Positions 7,590-16,391 of a DNA stretch of 44,010 nucleotides are shown in pieces. Under the pieces are notes generated by a model. That model was not told where the DNA came from, did not search any database, and saw only the letters and a list, made by a program, of their open reading frames with translations. The stretch is from Geobacillus proteiniphilus. Its GTDB lineage: Bacteria; Bacillota; Bacilli; Bacillales; Anoxybacillaceae. The stretch covers positions 1-44,010 of the forward strand of contig NZ_MQMG01000032.1 in NCBI RefSeq assembly GCF_001908025.1, written 5' to 3'. The translations under genes were made by a program, and so were the position numbers. Numbering within the stretch: the stretch's first letter is position 1; each line of letters begins with the position of its first letter.

Positions 7590-8354
7590 CTAACTGTACT
7601 TCTGGATCGCATCTGCCAGTAATTGCGGCAATGCCGGGATGTCGTCTGCGCCGTAGGTGAACCGGACAAACGTCTCGTCCATATCGAGCGCCTCTGCGAA
7701 CAACCCAGAAAGTCCACGTGCCTTGCGGTCGATTTCCAGCAAGACTTCCACGCTGTTTTCAGACAAAAAGAAGATCGCTTCCAATTCATCAAGACAGCCT
7801 TTGAACGGTCCACTTGCCGGCTTGAATTCAAACTCTTGGATAAACGGCAGCTGCCGCTCACCATAGCGCCGCGCTTGTTCGCATTGGACGTGGTGGAGGC
7901 GGAATCCTAATTGGCGGGCTGCCTCGAGAAACGCGGCGACGAGCGGGTGCGGTTCGATGGTGAGATGGTCGCGGTCTTGCGGGTCGAGCGCCATTTTAAT
8001 GTCAAGGCCGGTTTGCAGCCATACCCGCGAAGAGCCGAGCGTGACGGGCACGTCGTACGGCAAGGCGAATTGAAACGGGATCGTTTTTGTTTCGTTCGGC
8101 CCAATTGTCAGCGAGCCGCTTACTTTGTATCGCCCCAGTACGGCTTTTTCTTCGAATTTCTTATCATCGATTTCGCGGATGTACGTTGTGACTAATGCCA
8201 AGTAAATTTCATCAATGTGCTGCTCGACGCTGCCGCCGCGAATGTCAACAACCCCTTCGATTGCTTCGCCTTGGACGTATTTCGCTTTCACCAATTTCGT
8301 ATCGACTGTCGCAGATCCGATGCCGATGGAGCTTAACAGTTTTTTGAACAACAA
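7590..8354 (-). CDS. spo0M: Spo0M, sporulation-control protein
   Basis: A 254-residue arrestin-like protein of the Spo0M family (SpoOM domain), which affects entry into sporulation and cell shape in Bacillus. Typical features are the start LFKKLLSSIGIGSATVDT, the repeated beta-sandwich regions and an acidic C-terminal part (AEALDMDETFVRF). Length matches the family. The start is TTG at 8354 with GGGGGAG a few bases upstream. No partner gene adjoins it. A MITE lies just upstream (8425-8581) and may have displaced or altered its promoter. Confidence 0.93.
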   Translation of the reverse strand: MLFKKLLSSIGIGSATVDTKLVKAKYVQGEAIEGVVDIRGGSVEQHIDEIYLALVTTYIREIDDKKFEEKAVLGRYKVSGSLTIGPNETKTIPFQFALPYDVPVTLGSSRVWLQTGLDIKMALDPQDRDHLTIEPHPLVAAFLEAARQLGFRLHHVQCEQARRYGERQLPFIQEFEFKPASGPFKGCLDELEAIFFLSENSVEVLLEIDRKARGLSGLFAEALDMDETFVRFTYGADDIPALPQLLADAIQKYS

Positions 8355-8424
8355 GTTCTCCCCCTTGTCATCGATTTCAGTTGAGAATACGGAGCGCCTG
8401 GTGAAAAGGTTCCGTCCTTCTTAA

Positions 8425-8581
8425 GCGACATACTCCCACCACCTACGCTAACGCTTAGAGGCGGGGGCTTCTCGGGTAATCCCATCTCATGACAGGAAGT
8501 TGACCGAGCGATCCCCGTGTGCCTCACGGTTCGAGGTCAACGTTCGTTGAGGTGGGAGACTTGACTTCTTTCGGAAAACAG
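8425..8581 (-). mobile_element. IS200/IS605-derived MITE (copy 1)
   Basis: About 157 bp with no gene. Read on the minus strand it begins after TTTAA with TTTCCGAAAGAAGTC, then a stem formed by 8548-8557 and 8480-8489. This encloses the hairpin GTTGACC/GGTCAAC (8499-8505, 8535-8541) with inner CCGTG/CACGG. It ends with the palindrome GCCCCCGCCTCT...AGGTGGTGGG (about 8434-8466). Both terminal segments match the element at 22817-23056. Such palindromic ends and a TTTAA target are typical of non-autonomous relatives of IS200/IS605 (PATE-like). Confidence 0.75.
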
Positions 8582-8583
8582 TT

Positions 8584-8608
8584 AAAAAGGCGGGAACGAT
8601 GCCGTCCC
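8584..8608 (-). terminator. Terminator of the beta-hydroxyacid dehydrogenase gene
   Basis: On the minus strand GGGACG-GCAT-CGTTCCC is followed by GCCTTTTTAA. The T-run doubles as the TTTAA insertion target of the adjoining MITE. Confidence 0.5.
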
Positions 8609-8620
8609 TCCCTTTGCCTG

Positions 8621-9484
8621 TCATGCTTGGCCTGACAACAGCCGATAAACGGCCGAAAAATCGTCTTGCCCCCAGCCGTATTGTTTGGCTAGGCCATACA
8701 GCTCTTTTGCCAAGTTCGCCAGAGGCAGGGTGATTCCGCGCTCGTACGCCGATTGGGCGACGAGGTGCAAATCTTTGTGCATATGTTCGAGCGGAAACTC
8801 AGCTGGAAAGCGGTTGTGAATGATATAGTCCTTTTTCCCTTGTAAAAACGGTGCGGCAGTCGGCGTGTTGAGCAACATGTTCACTACCGTCTCTTTGTCA
8901 AATCCGAGCGCCTCGCCAAGGGATACTGCCTCGGAAAAGGCGGCCATTGCTTCAGCCAGCATCAAATTGACAACGAGCTTCATCATGGTTCCTTTCCCGT
9001 TTTCGCCTAAGTGATAGACGGCTTTGCCCATTACATGAAGCAGCGGACGGATTTCGTCGACATCTTCTTGGCGGCCGCCGACAAAAAACACGAGCTCGCC
9101 TTTTTCCGCCGGAAGTTTCGATCCCGCGACCGGAGCGTCAACAAAGCGGATGCCCCGCTCGGCGCACTTTGCCGCCATTTTGCGTGTAAAGGCGGGGTCA
9201 ACGGTGCTGCAATCAACCCATATGTTTCCCGGCGTCAAATGGGGCAAAAACCCTTGTTCCCCGAGCGCCATCGTTTCGACCGCCTGCGGGTTAGCGAGCA
9301 TGGTGAAGATGACGTTGGATTGTTCCGCTGCCTGTTTGGGAAAGTTGGCCCATTTCGCTCCTTTTCGCAAGAGCGGTTCCGCCTTTTCTTTCGTCCGGTT
9401 GTAGACAACGAGAGAATAACCGCTGTCGAGCAAGTTTTCCGCCATACGGCTGCCCATAATGCCAAGGCCGATAAACCCGATCAT
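8621..9484 (-). CDS. NAD(P)-dependent beta-hydroxyacid dehydrogenase (YkwC-like)
   Basis: A 287-residue enzyme of the 3-hydroxyisobutyrate/6-phosphogluconate dehydrogenase superfamily. MIGFIGLGIMGSRMAENL is the Rossmann and family signature, DAPVAGSKLPAEKG the substrate-binding segment, and K169 (GTMMKLVVN) the expected catalytic lysine. Members reduce succinic semialdehyde, glyoxylate or tartronate semialdehyde; the substrate here is unknown. The start is the ATG at 9484, preceded by AAGGAAGGG. An in-frame extension to 9532 has no family match. It stands alone, divergent from the Nudix gene. Confidence 0.88.
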   Translation of the reverse strand: MIGFIGLGIMGSRMAENLLDSGYSLVVYNRTKEKAEPLLRKGAKWANFPKQAAEQSNVIFTMLANPQAVETMALGEQGFLPHLTPGNIWVDCSTVDPAFTRKMAAKCAERGIRFVDAPVAGSKLPAEKGELVFFVGGRQEDVDEIRPLLHVMGKAVYHLGENGKGTMMKLVVNLMLAEAMAAFSEAVSLGEALGFDKETVVNMLLNTPTAAPFLQGKKDYIIHNRFPAEFPLEHMHKDLHLVAQSAYERGITLPLANLAKELYGLAKQYGWGQDDFSAVYRLLSGQA

Positions 9485-9616
9485 GTTTTTCGTCCCTTCC
9501 TTTCTTGGTTGTCCTACTGTTGAGAGTATCATAATGTTTGAAGGAGTTCCACTATTTTGGAAAACAAAGCGGTTTTTGCTAAAATGGCGTATATGGATGA
9601 GAAGGGCGGGTCAGCA

Positions 9617-10030
9617 ATGAAACGGGTCATTCATGTCGTCGGAGCAGCCATCTGCAACGAACAGGGGGACGTTTTATGTGCGTTGCGCGCGCCGAATATG
9701 TCGCTCCCGAACGTGTGGGAGTTCCCCGGCGGCAAAGTGGAGGAAGGTGAAAGTTCGGAAGCGGCCTTAGTTCGGGAAATTCGCGAGGAGCTTGGCTGCA
9801 CGATTTCCATCGGCAAACTGTTGGCGGATGTATGCCATGAATATGAACATGCCATCGTGCATTTGCGGACGTATGAAGCCCGCTTAGTCGATGGGGAGCC
9901 GCGAGCTCGGGAGCATGCCGAGCTTCGGTGGGTGCCACTGTCCCAGCTTCACTCCCTTAGGTGGGCGCCGGCGGACATTTCGACCGTTGAGGCGCTGTTG
10001 CACAAGAGGAAGGTGAGCCGGAACGTGTAA
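9617..10030 (+). CDS. MutT-type Nudix hydrolase ((deoxy)nucleoside triphosphate pyrophosphohydrolase)
   Basis: A 137-residue Nudix protein starting MKRVIHVVGAAIC. The Nudix box G-G-K-V-E-E-G-E...R-E-I-R-E-E-L-G is complete, and the WEFPGGK lead-in is typical of MutT/CTP pyrophosphohydrolases that clear oxidised or non-canonical nucleotides. The start was placed at the ATG 9617 because homologues begin here; an upstream in-frame extension to 9557 lacks family similarity. The ribosome site (AAGGGCGGG) is weak. Single gene ending in a bidirectional terminator shared with the convergent oxidoreductase. Confidence 0.85.
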   Translation: MKRVIHVVGAAICNEQGDVLCALRAPNMSLPNVWEFPGGKVEEGESSEAALVREIREELGCTISIGKLLADVCHEYEHAIVHLRTYEARLVDGEPRAREHAELRWVPLSQLHSLRWAPADISTVEALLHKRKVSRNV

Positions 10031-10182
10031 ATGGCCGTTGCGGCGTTCGGGTGTTTGTTAGGAAAAACTACCGTTGTACAGATTGAGGCGAAAAAGAGTC
10101 TGACGCCAAAGGGCGATGTTCAAGAAGCGAAACACAATATATTGCTTTTTAACATTTTTTTGTATCTATATATACGGCAATC

Positions 10183-10223
10183 AAAAAAGGTGCCCCGATC
10201 TTTTTGGGACACCTTTCCTTTTT
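10183..10223. terminator. Bidirectional terminator between convergent genes
   Basis: AAAGGTGCCCC (10186-10196) and GGGACACCTTT (10206-10216) form a stem with one mismatch. It has T-runs after it on both strands (CCTTTTT on plus, TTTTTTGA on minus). Confidence 0.75.
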
Positions 10224-10234
10224 GTTTCGTTGTG

Positions 10235-11416
10235 TTAACGGATGCCGAGCGGATCGATGGCTTCATTGGCAACGGTGCACGCTTCCGCCAAAGCGAGGTC
10301 GGCGGCGGCGTCTTCAGCAGTGACGAGGACGCGCCAGCTCGGGTTCTCGATCAAACGGCAAAAATCAAGAAAGCGCGCTTGGGCGATCGCTTCGTACCAA
10401 CCGTGGCGGTCCGAGAGCACAACGGTGCGCTCGTACGGACGGCGCGGAGCGGCTGAAGGTTCCGTGGGCGGCATCAGTCGGTCGGCCGCTTGTTGCAGTT
10501 GTTCGATGGAGCCGGATGACGGCTTTGTCGGGATGGCGTCAAGCCAGGCGTCAATGCACGCGGCCTCCTCGTCAGAGACGAGGCCGGAGACGGACAGCTG
10601 CGTCGGAATCCAGCCGTCAAGCACGATGCGCCCGCGTGCCGTATGAATGTCCCAGTGCGTCGATTCCGAAGCGGCAGGGTCCATCGTAAAGCCGTGGTAA
10701 TAATGGACGGGGATGCGCCGGCCCTTGCCTTCATGGATCACAGTGGCTCCGACGCGCGGCCGTGTGCCGTCTGTTTCCCTTAACGCGAATCCGTGCGCTT
10801 CGACGGCTTCGCCGAACCAGTCACGGCCGACTTCAAAAAAGTGGACGCCGTGTTCAATGAGAATGCCTCCGCTTCGCCGTTCGTCCCAAAACCAATGGCC
10901 TTCCGCGACGCGGTGAGCCGCGTTGTGAAGGCTTGCGTAGTCCACTGGGCCAAGAAGCGCGCGATGGATAAGTTGCTTGACAGCTTCAGCGAGCGGGTGG
11001 TAGCGAAGAACGAGATTGACCGCCAACGCCCGGTTTTGGCGGGCGGCGAGCTGGATGTTCGCCCGCAGCGCCTCGGCGGTGAGGCCGCCTGGCTTTTCAA
11101 GGAGCACATGTTTTCCTTCCTCAAGCGCCCGCTCGGCAAGCGGGGCGTGCAAATGCGGCGGGGTGGTGAGAATGACGATGTCAACATGCGGGTCAATGAT
11201 CAATTCTTCAGCTTCGCGGTATTCGCGCACGTCGCCCGCCTGCGGCTGACGGCGGCGATAGGCGTCGATGACGCGCTGGCGTTTTTCGTCCGTCCGCCCG
11301 GCGACAGCGGCGAGATGGAAGGAAGGAAGCGGGGCGAGCGCACCGGCGAGAAATTCAGCGAATGCGCCGGCACCGGCAATGCCAACATGGTAACGGAAAG
11401 ATGATGAAGAAATCAT
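10235..11416 (-). CDS. Gfo/Idh/MocA-family oxidoreductase
   Basis: A 393-residue NAD(P)-dependent sugar or inositol dehydrogenase-type protein. The N-terminus YHVGIAGAGAFAEFLAG is the Rossmann motif, and EKPGG (K108) is the conserved catalytic-site lysine motif. The C-terminal alpha/beta domain includes SGGILIEHGVHFFEVGRDWF with the expected histidines. The start is the ATG at 11416 with GGAGGAG upstream. It is divergent from the sugar operon at 11.7 kb; a shared carbohydrate pathway is plausible but not shown. Substrate unknown. Confidence 0.85.
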   Translation of the reverse strand: MISSSSFRYHVGIAGAGAFAEFLAGALAPLPSFHLAAVAGRTDEKRQRVIDAYRRRQPQAGDVREYREAEELIIDPHVDIVILTTPPHLHAPLAERALEEGKHVLLEKPGGLTAEALRANIQLAARQNRALAVNLVLRYHPLAEAVKQLIHRALLGPVDYASLHNAAHRVAEGHWFWDERRSGGILIEHGVHFFEVGRDWFGEAVEAHGFALRETDGTRPRVGATVIHEGKGRRIPVHYYHGFTMDPAASESTHWDIHTARGRIVLDGWIPTQLSVSGLVSDEEAACIDAWLDAIPTKPSSGSIEQLQQAADRLMPPTEPSAAPRRPYERTVVLSDRHGWYEAIAQARFLDFCRLIENPSWRVLVTAEDAAADLALAEACTVANEAIDPLGIR

Positions 11417-11568
11417 GGCGTATTCTCCTCCTCCCTCACATATATATAGCATTAACGATACTCATTATACCGCAAAGAAAAAGAAGAACGAGAAAATGAA
11501 AGTTTCTAAATTTGCAAGCATCAATCATTCCTCATCGACACCATCCGACAATCATTTCGCTTGCATAG

Positions 11569-11584
11569 AAGGAGGAATATTATG
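11569..11584 (+). promoter_or_regulatory. Second strong ribosome site and in-frame ATG upstream of the nucleotidyltransferase
   Basis: AAGGAGG (11569-11575) lies 6 bases before ATG 11582. The frame from this ATG stays open into the nucleotidyltransferase and would add 42 residues (starting MYTIISNRHCRV). The canonical start at 11708 also has a good site. Confidence 0.5.
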
Positions 11585-11707
11585 TATACTATTATTAGCA
11601 ACCGTCACTGCCGAGTGCTAGCAATCTATGAACTACTTTCATTTTTTCGTTCATCCGTCAAAAAGATGCCTATTTTTGTGAAAAAAAGATTATGGAGGGA
11701 TGACGAA

Positions 11708-12751
11708 ATGAAAGCATTGTTGCTGGCAGGAGGATTAGGTACGCGTCTTCGTCCATTGACCGAAAACATCCCCAAACCGATGGCCCCGATTGCGAACCGG
11801 CCATGGCTTGAACACCTCATCGTTCATCTTCGCGACCAAGGAGTCAACGAATTTGTCATCGCCGCACATCATTGTTCAGAAGTGATCCGTCGCTATTTCG
11901 AAGATGGGAAGCGCTGGAACGTCAAGATTACATACGCGCTCGAACCGTTCCCGCTTGGAACGGCTGGGGCGATCAAAAACGCCGAGCGCTGGCTGAAGGA
12001 ACGGTTTCTCGTGTTTAACGCCGACATCGTGCATTTGCCGCAATTGATCCCGCTGCTTGATTTCCATCGTCAACATGGCGGTTTGGCGACCATTGTTTTA
12101 ACGGAAGTAGACGATCCTTCTTCCTATGGGGTGGTCGAACAAGACGATCGCGGGCAAATTTTACGCTTTGTCGAAAAGCCGCGCCGCGAAGAAGCGCCAT
12201 CGAACCGCATCAATGCCGGCATGTATATTTTCGAGCCGGACGTGATGCGCTATATTCCGGCTGAGCGGGAAGTATCGATTGAACGCGAAACATTCCCGCT
12301 GCTGATCGAGAAGAATGTCGGTGTATATGGCATCGTCAGCAACGGATACTGGCGTGATATGGGGACGCCGGCCCGCTACCGCCAAGTGCATTGGGATGCG
12401 TTGAGCCGGGAGTTTCCGATTCCGCTCAAAGGACGTGAAATTCAACCGGGCGTGTTTGTTGGCGAAAACGTGGAGATTGGGTCTGGCGTCTTGTTTGTGC
12501 CGCCTGTGCTCATCGGCGACCACGTGAAAATCGGTCCGCAGGCCGTCATTGGCCCGAATGCGGTCATCGGCGACCACTGCCAAATTGGCGCCCGCGTCCA
12601 TTGCGCGCAGACAATCGTTTGGGACCGCTCTGTCATTCGTGACCGCAGCCGTTTGCAAAACAGCATTTTCGGCTATCGGACGGTGACGCCGGCGGGAGAA
12701 GTGTTCGAAGATTCGATTATTAATCAGTTCAAGGAGGCGGTGCAAGCATGA
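11708..12751 (+). CDS. NDP-sugar pyrophosphorylase with left-handed beta-helix (mannose/glucose-1-phosphate nucleotidyltransferase)
   Basis: A 347-residue nucleotidyltransferase making an NDP-sugar from a sugar-1-phosphate. MKALLLAGGLGTRLRPLT is the nucleotide-binding signature, FLVFNADIVH the metal site, and VEKPRREE the sugar-phosphate site. The C-terminal third (from about residue 250) has hexapeptide repeats such as IGDHVKIGPQAVIGPNAVIG that form a left-handed beta-helix. The start was set at ATG 11708 (GGAGGG 8 bases upstream), where the family begins; an alternative start at 11582 is possible. It is the first gene of an operon, overlapping the next gene by 4 bases (ATGA). Together with the phosphomannomutase downstream it likely supplies GDP-mannose or a similar donor; the base specificity is inferred. 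Confidence 0.87.
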   Translation: MKALLLAGGLGTRLRPLTENIPKPMAPIANRPWLEHLIVHLRDQGVNEFVIAAHHCSEVIRRYFEDGKRWNVKITYALEPFPLGTAGAIKNAERWLKERFLVFNADIVHLPQLIPLLDFHRQHGGLATIVLTEVDDPSSYGVVEQDDRGQILRFVEKPRREEAPSNRINAGMYIFEPDVMRYIPAEREVSIERETFPLLIEKNVGVYGIVSNGYWRDMGTPARYRQVHWDALSREFPIPLKGREIQPGVFVGENVEIGSGVLFVPPVLIGDHVKIGPQAVIGPNAVIGDHCQIGARVHCAQTIVWDRSVIRDRSRLQNSIFGYRTVTPAGEVFEDSIINQFKEAVQA

Positions 12752-13935
12752 TTCGAATTGCCTACGTCAGCACGTACCCGCCGCGGCGGTGCGGGCTGGC
12801 GACGTTTACGGAACATTTGCGCCAAAGCATTGATGGCGTCCGGGGCCCATCCGATGGCGACCGCGTCATCGTTTTGTACAACGAAAGCGACGGCGATGAC
12901 GCCTATCGCAACGACCCAGCGTATTGGCCGCTTCCGGCGCAAAACCGCGCGGCGTATGCCGAGATGGCCAAACGGGTGAATGAAAGCGACATCGATGTCG
13001 TTTTATTGCAGCATGAGTTCGGCATTTTCGGCGGGGAGGCTGGTGAATACATTCTTGATTTCATCGCCGCGCTCAACAAGCCGCTCGTGACAACGTTTCA
13101 TACGGTGTTTGCCGCGCCCGAGCCGCCGTATCGCCCGATTCAAGAGAAAATCGCGGCGGCAAGCGATGCGATCATCGTTATGAACCGGCAGGCGATCCCG
13201 TACTTAGTGCAGGCGTTCGACCTGCCAGAGGAAAAAATGGTCTATATTCCGCACGGCGCTCCGGGCCCAAGCAGCGAAAATCGCGATTCGCTTCGCCGCC
13301 GCCTCGGATTCAGCGGCCGCAAAGTGATGTTGACGTTTGGCTTGCTCAGCCGCGGCAAAGGGATTGAGTCGGTCTTGGCCGCGTTGCCGGGCGTCGTTCG
13401 CAAGGTGCCGGAAGCGCTGTATGTCATCGCCGGACAGACACACCCAGAAGTGAAAAAAAGGGAAGGAGAAGCATATCGCGAGGAGTTGAAGTCGCTTATT
13501 CACCGTTTAGGGCTTGATCGCCATGTCCGCATGGAAGATCGGTATTTCAGCGAAGAGGAATTGATCGATTATTTGACGGCGTGCGACTTGTACGTCACCC
13601 CGTACCCGGGCATGCAGCAAATTACAAGCGGCACGCTTGCCTATGCGGTCGGCGTCGGCCGTCCGGTCGTTTCGACGCCGTATGAGCATGCGCGCGACTT
13701 GTTGCAAGGTTGTGAAGAGCTGTTGTTGCCGTATGGCGATACGACCGCCTGGGAAGAGCGGCTCGGGCAGCTGTTGGCCGACGAGGCGGCGCTGAAGCGA
13801 TGGGAGGAAAAGGTGCGCCAAATCGGGGCAAACACGCATTGGCCGCGCGTCGGCGAACAGCATGTCGCCTTGTTTGCGCGCATGTGCGCCGCGAAACGTG
13901 GGGAGGTGAAGACGGTTGGCACCGTCAGTCATTAA
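12748..13935 (+). CDS. GT4-family glycosyltransferase
   Basis: A 395-residue GT-B fold glycosyltransferase. The N-terminus IRIAYVSTYPPRRCGLATFT is typical of GT4 enzymes. The C-terminal donor-binding domain contains LLSRGKGIESVL and, near the end, TPYPGMQQITSGTLAYAVG with GRPVVSTPYEHA, equivalent to the E-x7-E donor region. It would transfer a sugar from the NDP-sugar produced by the neighbouring enzyme; acceptor unknown. No signal peptide or membrane segment is evident, so it acts in the cytoplasm. It overlaps the preceding gene by 4 bases and the following one by 20, indicating tight translational coupling. Confidence 0.88.
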   Translation: MIRIAYVSTYPPRRCGLATFTEHLRQSIDGVRGPSDGDRVIVLYNESDGDDAYRNDPAYWPLPAQNRAAYAEMAKRVNESDIDVVLLQHEFGIFGGEAGEYILDFIAALNKPLVTTFHTVFAAPEPPYRPIQEKIAAASDAIIVMNRQAIPYLVQAFDLPEEKMVYIPHGAPGPSSENRDSLRRRLGFSGRKVMLTFGLLSRGKGIESVLAALPGVVRKVPEALYVIAGQTHPEVKKREGEAYREELKSLIHRLGLDRHVRMEDRYFSEEELIDYLTACDLYVTPYPGMQQITSGTLAYAVGVGRPVVSTPYEHARDLLQGCEELLLPYGDTTAWEERLGQLLADEAALKRWEEKVRQIGANTHWPRVGEQHVALFARMCAAKRGEVKTVGTVSH

Positions 13936-15031
13936 GTTCGACCATCTCGAGCGCATGACTGACGACACCGGGTTGCTCGAGCATAGCCTCGGCCGCATCC
14001 CGCGCCGTCGCGAGGGTTATTCGACCGATGACAACGCCCGCGCCATTTGGGCGTGCCTGGAATGGCTGGCGCTATGCGAAGACAAAGGAGAGAAGGAGCG
14101 GCTGCACCGTTTGCTTGACCGGTATTTGGCGTTTTTGCTTTGGGCGCAAAACGATGATGGCACGTTCCATAACAACTTTTTCTTCGACCGGACAAAGGAA
14201 GAGGAAACGCCGTCAGACGACTGCTTCGGCCGGTCGTTTTGGGCGTCGGCCATCGCGTACGCCCGTCTCAGCGATCCGGCGCGGCGTGAAGCGGCGGCGG
14301 AGATGCTGCGGCGGGCCATGCCCGCCGCGTGGGAGCTTCGTTCGCTGCGCGGCGTCGCCTGGGGGTTGGCTGCTTGCGGCATCTTATTGACAGAAGGACG
14401 CCCGCTTGGCGTCGATCAAGAGGAAGTGGCGGCCTTGGCCGCACGGCTTGAGCAGCGGCTGCTTGCGGCGTATTGGGAGCATGCTGGCGACGACTGGCAT
14501 TGGTATGAGCCAGAGTTGACGTACGCCAACGGGGTGCTGCCGTGGGCGCTTTGGACGTCCTATCGACGTGCGCCGCGGGATGAGGTGAAGGAAGCGGCGG
14601 AAAAAAGCCTTGCGTTCCTTATTGAAAAAATGAGCGGACCGGGCGGCGTCATCCGCCCGATCGGCAACCGCGGTTGGTGCAGCCGCCGCTACCGCGCCGA
14701 TTGGGATCAGCAGCCGCTTGATGTCATGAAGCTCGCCTTGGCGGCGCGCGAAGCGTATTGGGCAACGGACGACGAGCGTTATCGCAGCGTCGTTCGCCGC
14801 TGCCTCGCCTGGTTTTACGGGGAAAACGACGGCAACGCGCCGCTTGCCGACCCAAGCGACGGCAGTTGCTGCGACGGGCTTGGCCCGAACGGCCCGAACC
14901 CGAATCGGGGGGCGGAGTCAACATTGTCGTACTTGTTAACAGCAGCAATCGCTCAATCGATTTCGGTGGAGGTGGTTGTCGATGAATACGTCAACAACGA
15001 AACCGTTCGCATGGCCGGCACACGTGTTTAA
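13916..15031 (+). CDS. (alpha/alpha)6-barrel glycosidase-like protein
   Basis: A 371-residue helical protein of the six-hairpin glycosidase-like superfamily. Signature segments are FDHLERMTDDTGLLEHS, RREGYSTDDNARAIWACL and NRGWCSRRYRADWDQQPLDV. Proteins with the GYSTDDNARA motif usually sit beside or are fused to GT4 glycosyltransferases. The activity is not established; it could be a glycoside hydrolase, phosphorylase partner or sugar epimerase-like enzyme. The start is TTG at 13916 with GGGGAGGTGAAG upstream, inside the end of the glycosyltransferase gene. The 3' end overlaps the mutase gene by 50 bases, which is unusually long. Confidence 0.8.
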   Translation: MAPSVIKFDHLERMTDDTGLLEHSLGRIPRRREGYSTDDNARAIWACLEWLALCEDKGEKERLHRLLDRYLAFLLWAQNDDGTFHNNFFFDRTKEEETPSDDCFGRSFWASAIAYARLSDPARREAAAEMLRRAMPAAWELRSLRGVAWGLAACGILLTEGRPLGVDQEEVAALAARLEQRLLAAYWEHAGDDWHWYEPELTYANGVLPWALWTSYRRAPRDEVKEAAEKSLAFLIEKMSGPGGVIRPIGNRGWCSRRYRADWDQQPLDVMKLALAAREAYWATDDERYRSVVRRCLAWFYGENDGNAPLADPSDGSCCDGLGPNGPNPNRGAESTLSYLLTAAIAQSISVEVVVDEYVNNETVRMAGTRV

Positions 15032-16391
15032 AGAATATGACATCCGCGGACGAGCCGGCGAGGAGCTCGATGAGTCGTTCGCGTATTGGCTCGGACGGGC
15101 CTTTGCCGAAATGATGCAAAACGAAGGTGAGAAGAAAGCGGTTGTCGCCCATGACAACCGTCTGTCATCGCCCGCACTGCACCGAGCGCTCAAAGATGGG
15201 CTGCTCGATGGCGGCTGCGATGTCGTCGATATTGGGCTTTCGACGACGCCGATGTTTTACTACAGCTTATACTACACGAACATTTCATGCGGCATGATCA
15301 TCACCGCCAGCCATAACCCAGGGGATGAGAACGGATTTAAAATCGCCATGGGGAAAACGACGATTTACGGCGAGCGCATCCAAGCGCTGCGGCGGGCGAT
15401 GGAGCGGCTCAGCCAGGAACAGCCGCGTCCTAAAACAGCGCGGGGGCGCGAGGAAACGCTTGACCTTGCTCCGGCATATATCAATATGTTGAAGGAGAAA
15501 ATCCAACTCGGTCCGCGCAAGCTGAAGGTCGTCGTCGACTGCGGCAACGGCACCCCATCGATCATTGCGCCACAAGTGCTCAAAGAGTGGGGATGCGATG
15601 TCATCCCGCTTTACTGTGAATCCGATCCGACGTTTCCGAATCATCATCCGGACCCGGTCGTGCCGGAGAACTTAACGGACTTGATTGAGATGGTGCGCAA
15701 GGAGCAGGCTGATCTTGGCATCGCGTTTGACGGCGACGGCGACCGGATCGGAGTCGTGGATGAAACGGGTACAATCCGCTGGGGCGACCAACTGATGGTG
15801 TTGTTCTGGCGCGAGATTCTTAAGCGCCATCCGGGAGCCGACGCGCCCGTCGAAGTGAAATGTTCGCAAGCGCTTGTTGAGGAAATTGAGCGACTCGGCG
15901 GGAAACCGTTCTTCCATCGCACCGGCCATTCGCACGTCAAAGCGACGTTGCGCCGTCGTCCGGAGATCCCGTTTGCCGGTGAAATGTCTGGTCATTTGTT
16001 CTTCAATGATGAGTTTTACGGCTATGACGATGCGCTGTACGCCGCTGGGCGCCTGCTTCGATTACTGTCGCACGATGAGCGCCCGCTGTCCGAGTGGTTT
16101 GCCGATGTGCCGCGGTACGCGGCGACGCCGGAGACGCGCGTTGCTTGCCCGGAAGAGAAAAAACCAGCTGCCATTGCTGCGGTGAAAAACCGGTTCGCTG
16201 GCCGCTATCCGGTTGTTGACGTCGATGGCGCCCGCATCCAGTTCCCGGAAGGCTGGGGGTTGGTGCGGCCGTCGAACACGCAGCCGATTCTCGTCTTACG
16301 CGCGGAAGCGAAGACGGAGGAAGCGCTGGCGGAGATTAAGCGGCAGCTGGCTGATTGCCTCCATGCTCTTGAATTGCGCATCGATTGGTGA
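14982..16391 (+). CDS. Phosphomannomutase/phosphoglucomutase
   Basis: A 469-residue alpha-D-phosphohexomutase of the AlgC/ManB type, interconverting hexose-6- and hexose-1-phosphates. The active-site phosphoserine is S110 in TASHNPGDENGFK, the metal loop is D250-G-D252-G-D254-R, the sugar-binding loop is GEMSGH, and the phosphate-binding loop is RPSNTQPIL. The start is ATG 14982 with GGAGGT 8 bases upstream; the TTG six bases earlier is too close to that site. It provides the sugar-1-phosphate substrate for the nucleotidyltransferase that opens this operon, so substrate supply, activation and transfer are encoded together. Confidence 0.93.
   Translation: MNTSTTKPFAWPAHVFKEYDIRGRAGEELDESFAYWLGRAFAEMMQNEGEKKAVVAHDNRLSSPALHRALKDGLLDGGCDVVDIGLSTTPMFYYSLYYTNISCGMIITASHNPGDENGFKIAMGKTTIYGERIQALRRAMERLSQEQPRPKTARGREETLDLAPAYINMLKEKIQLGPRKLKVVVDCGNGTPSIIAPQVLKEWGCDVIPLYCESDPTFPNHHPDPVVPENLTDLIEMVRKEQADLGIAFDGDGDRIGVVDETGTIRWGDQLMVLFWREILKRHPGADAPVEVKCSQALVEEIERLGGKPFFHRTGHSHVKATLRRRPEIPFAGEMSGHLFFNDEFYGYDDALYAAGRLLRLLSHDERPLSEWFADVPRYAATPETRVACPEEKKPAAIAAVKNRFAGRYPVVDVDGARIQFPEGWGLVRPSNTQPILVLRAEAKTEEALAEIKRQLADCLHALELRIDW

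Noticed and set aside
10793-11404. 203-codon plus-strand frame
   Set aside because: Antisense shadow of the Gfo/Idh/MocA gene in GC-rich DNA.
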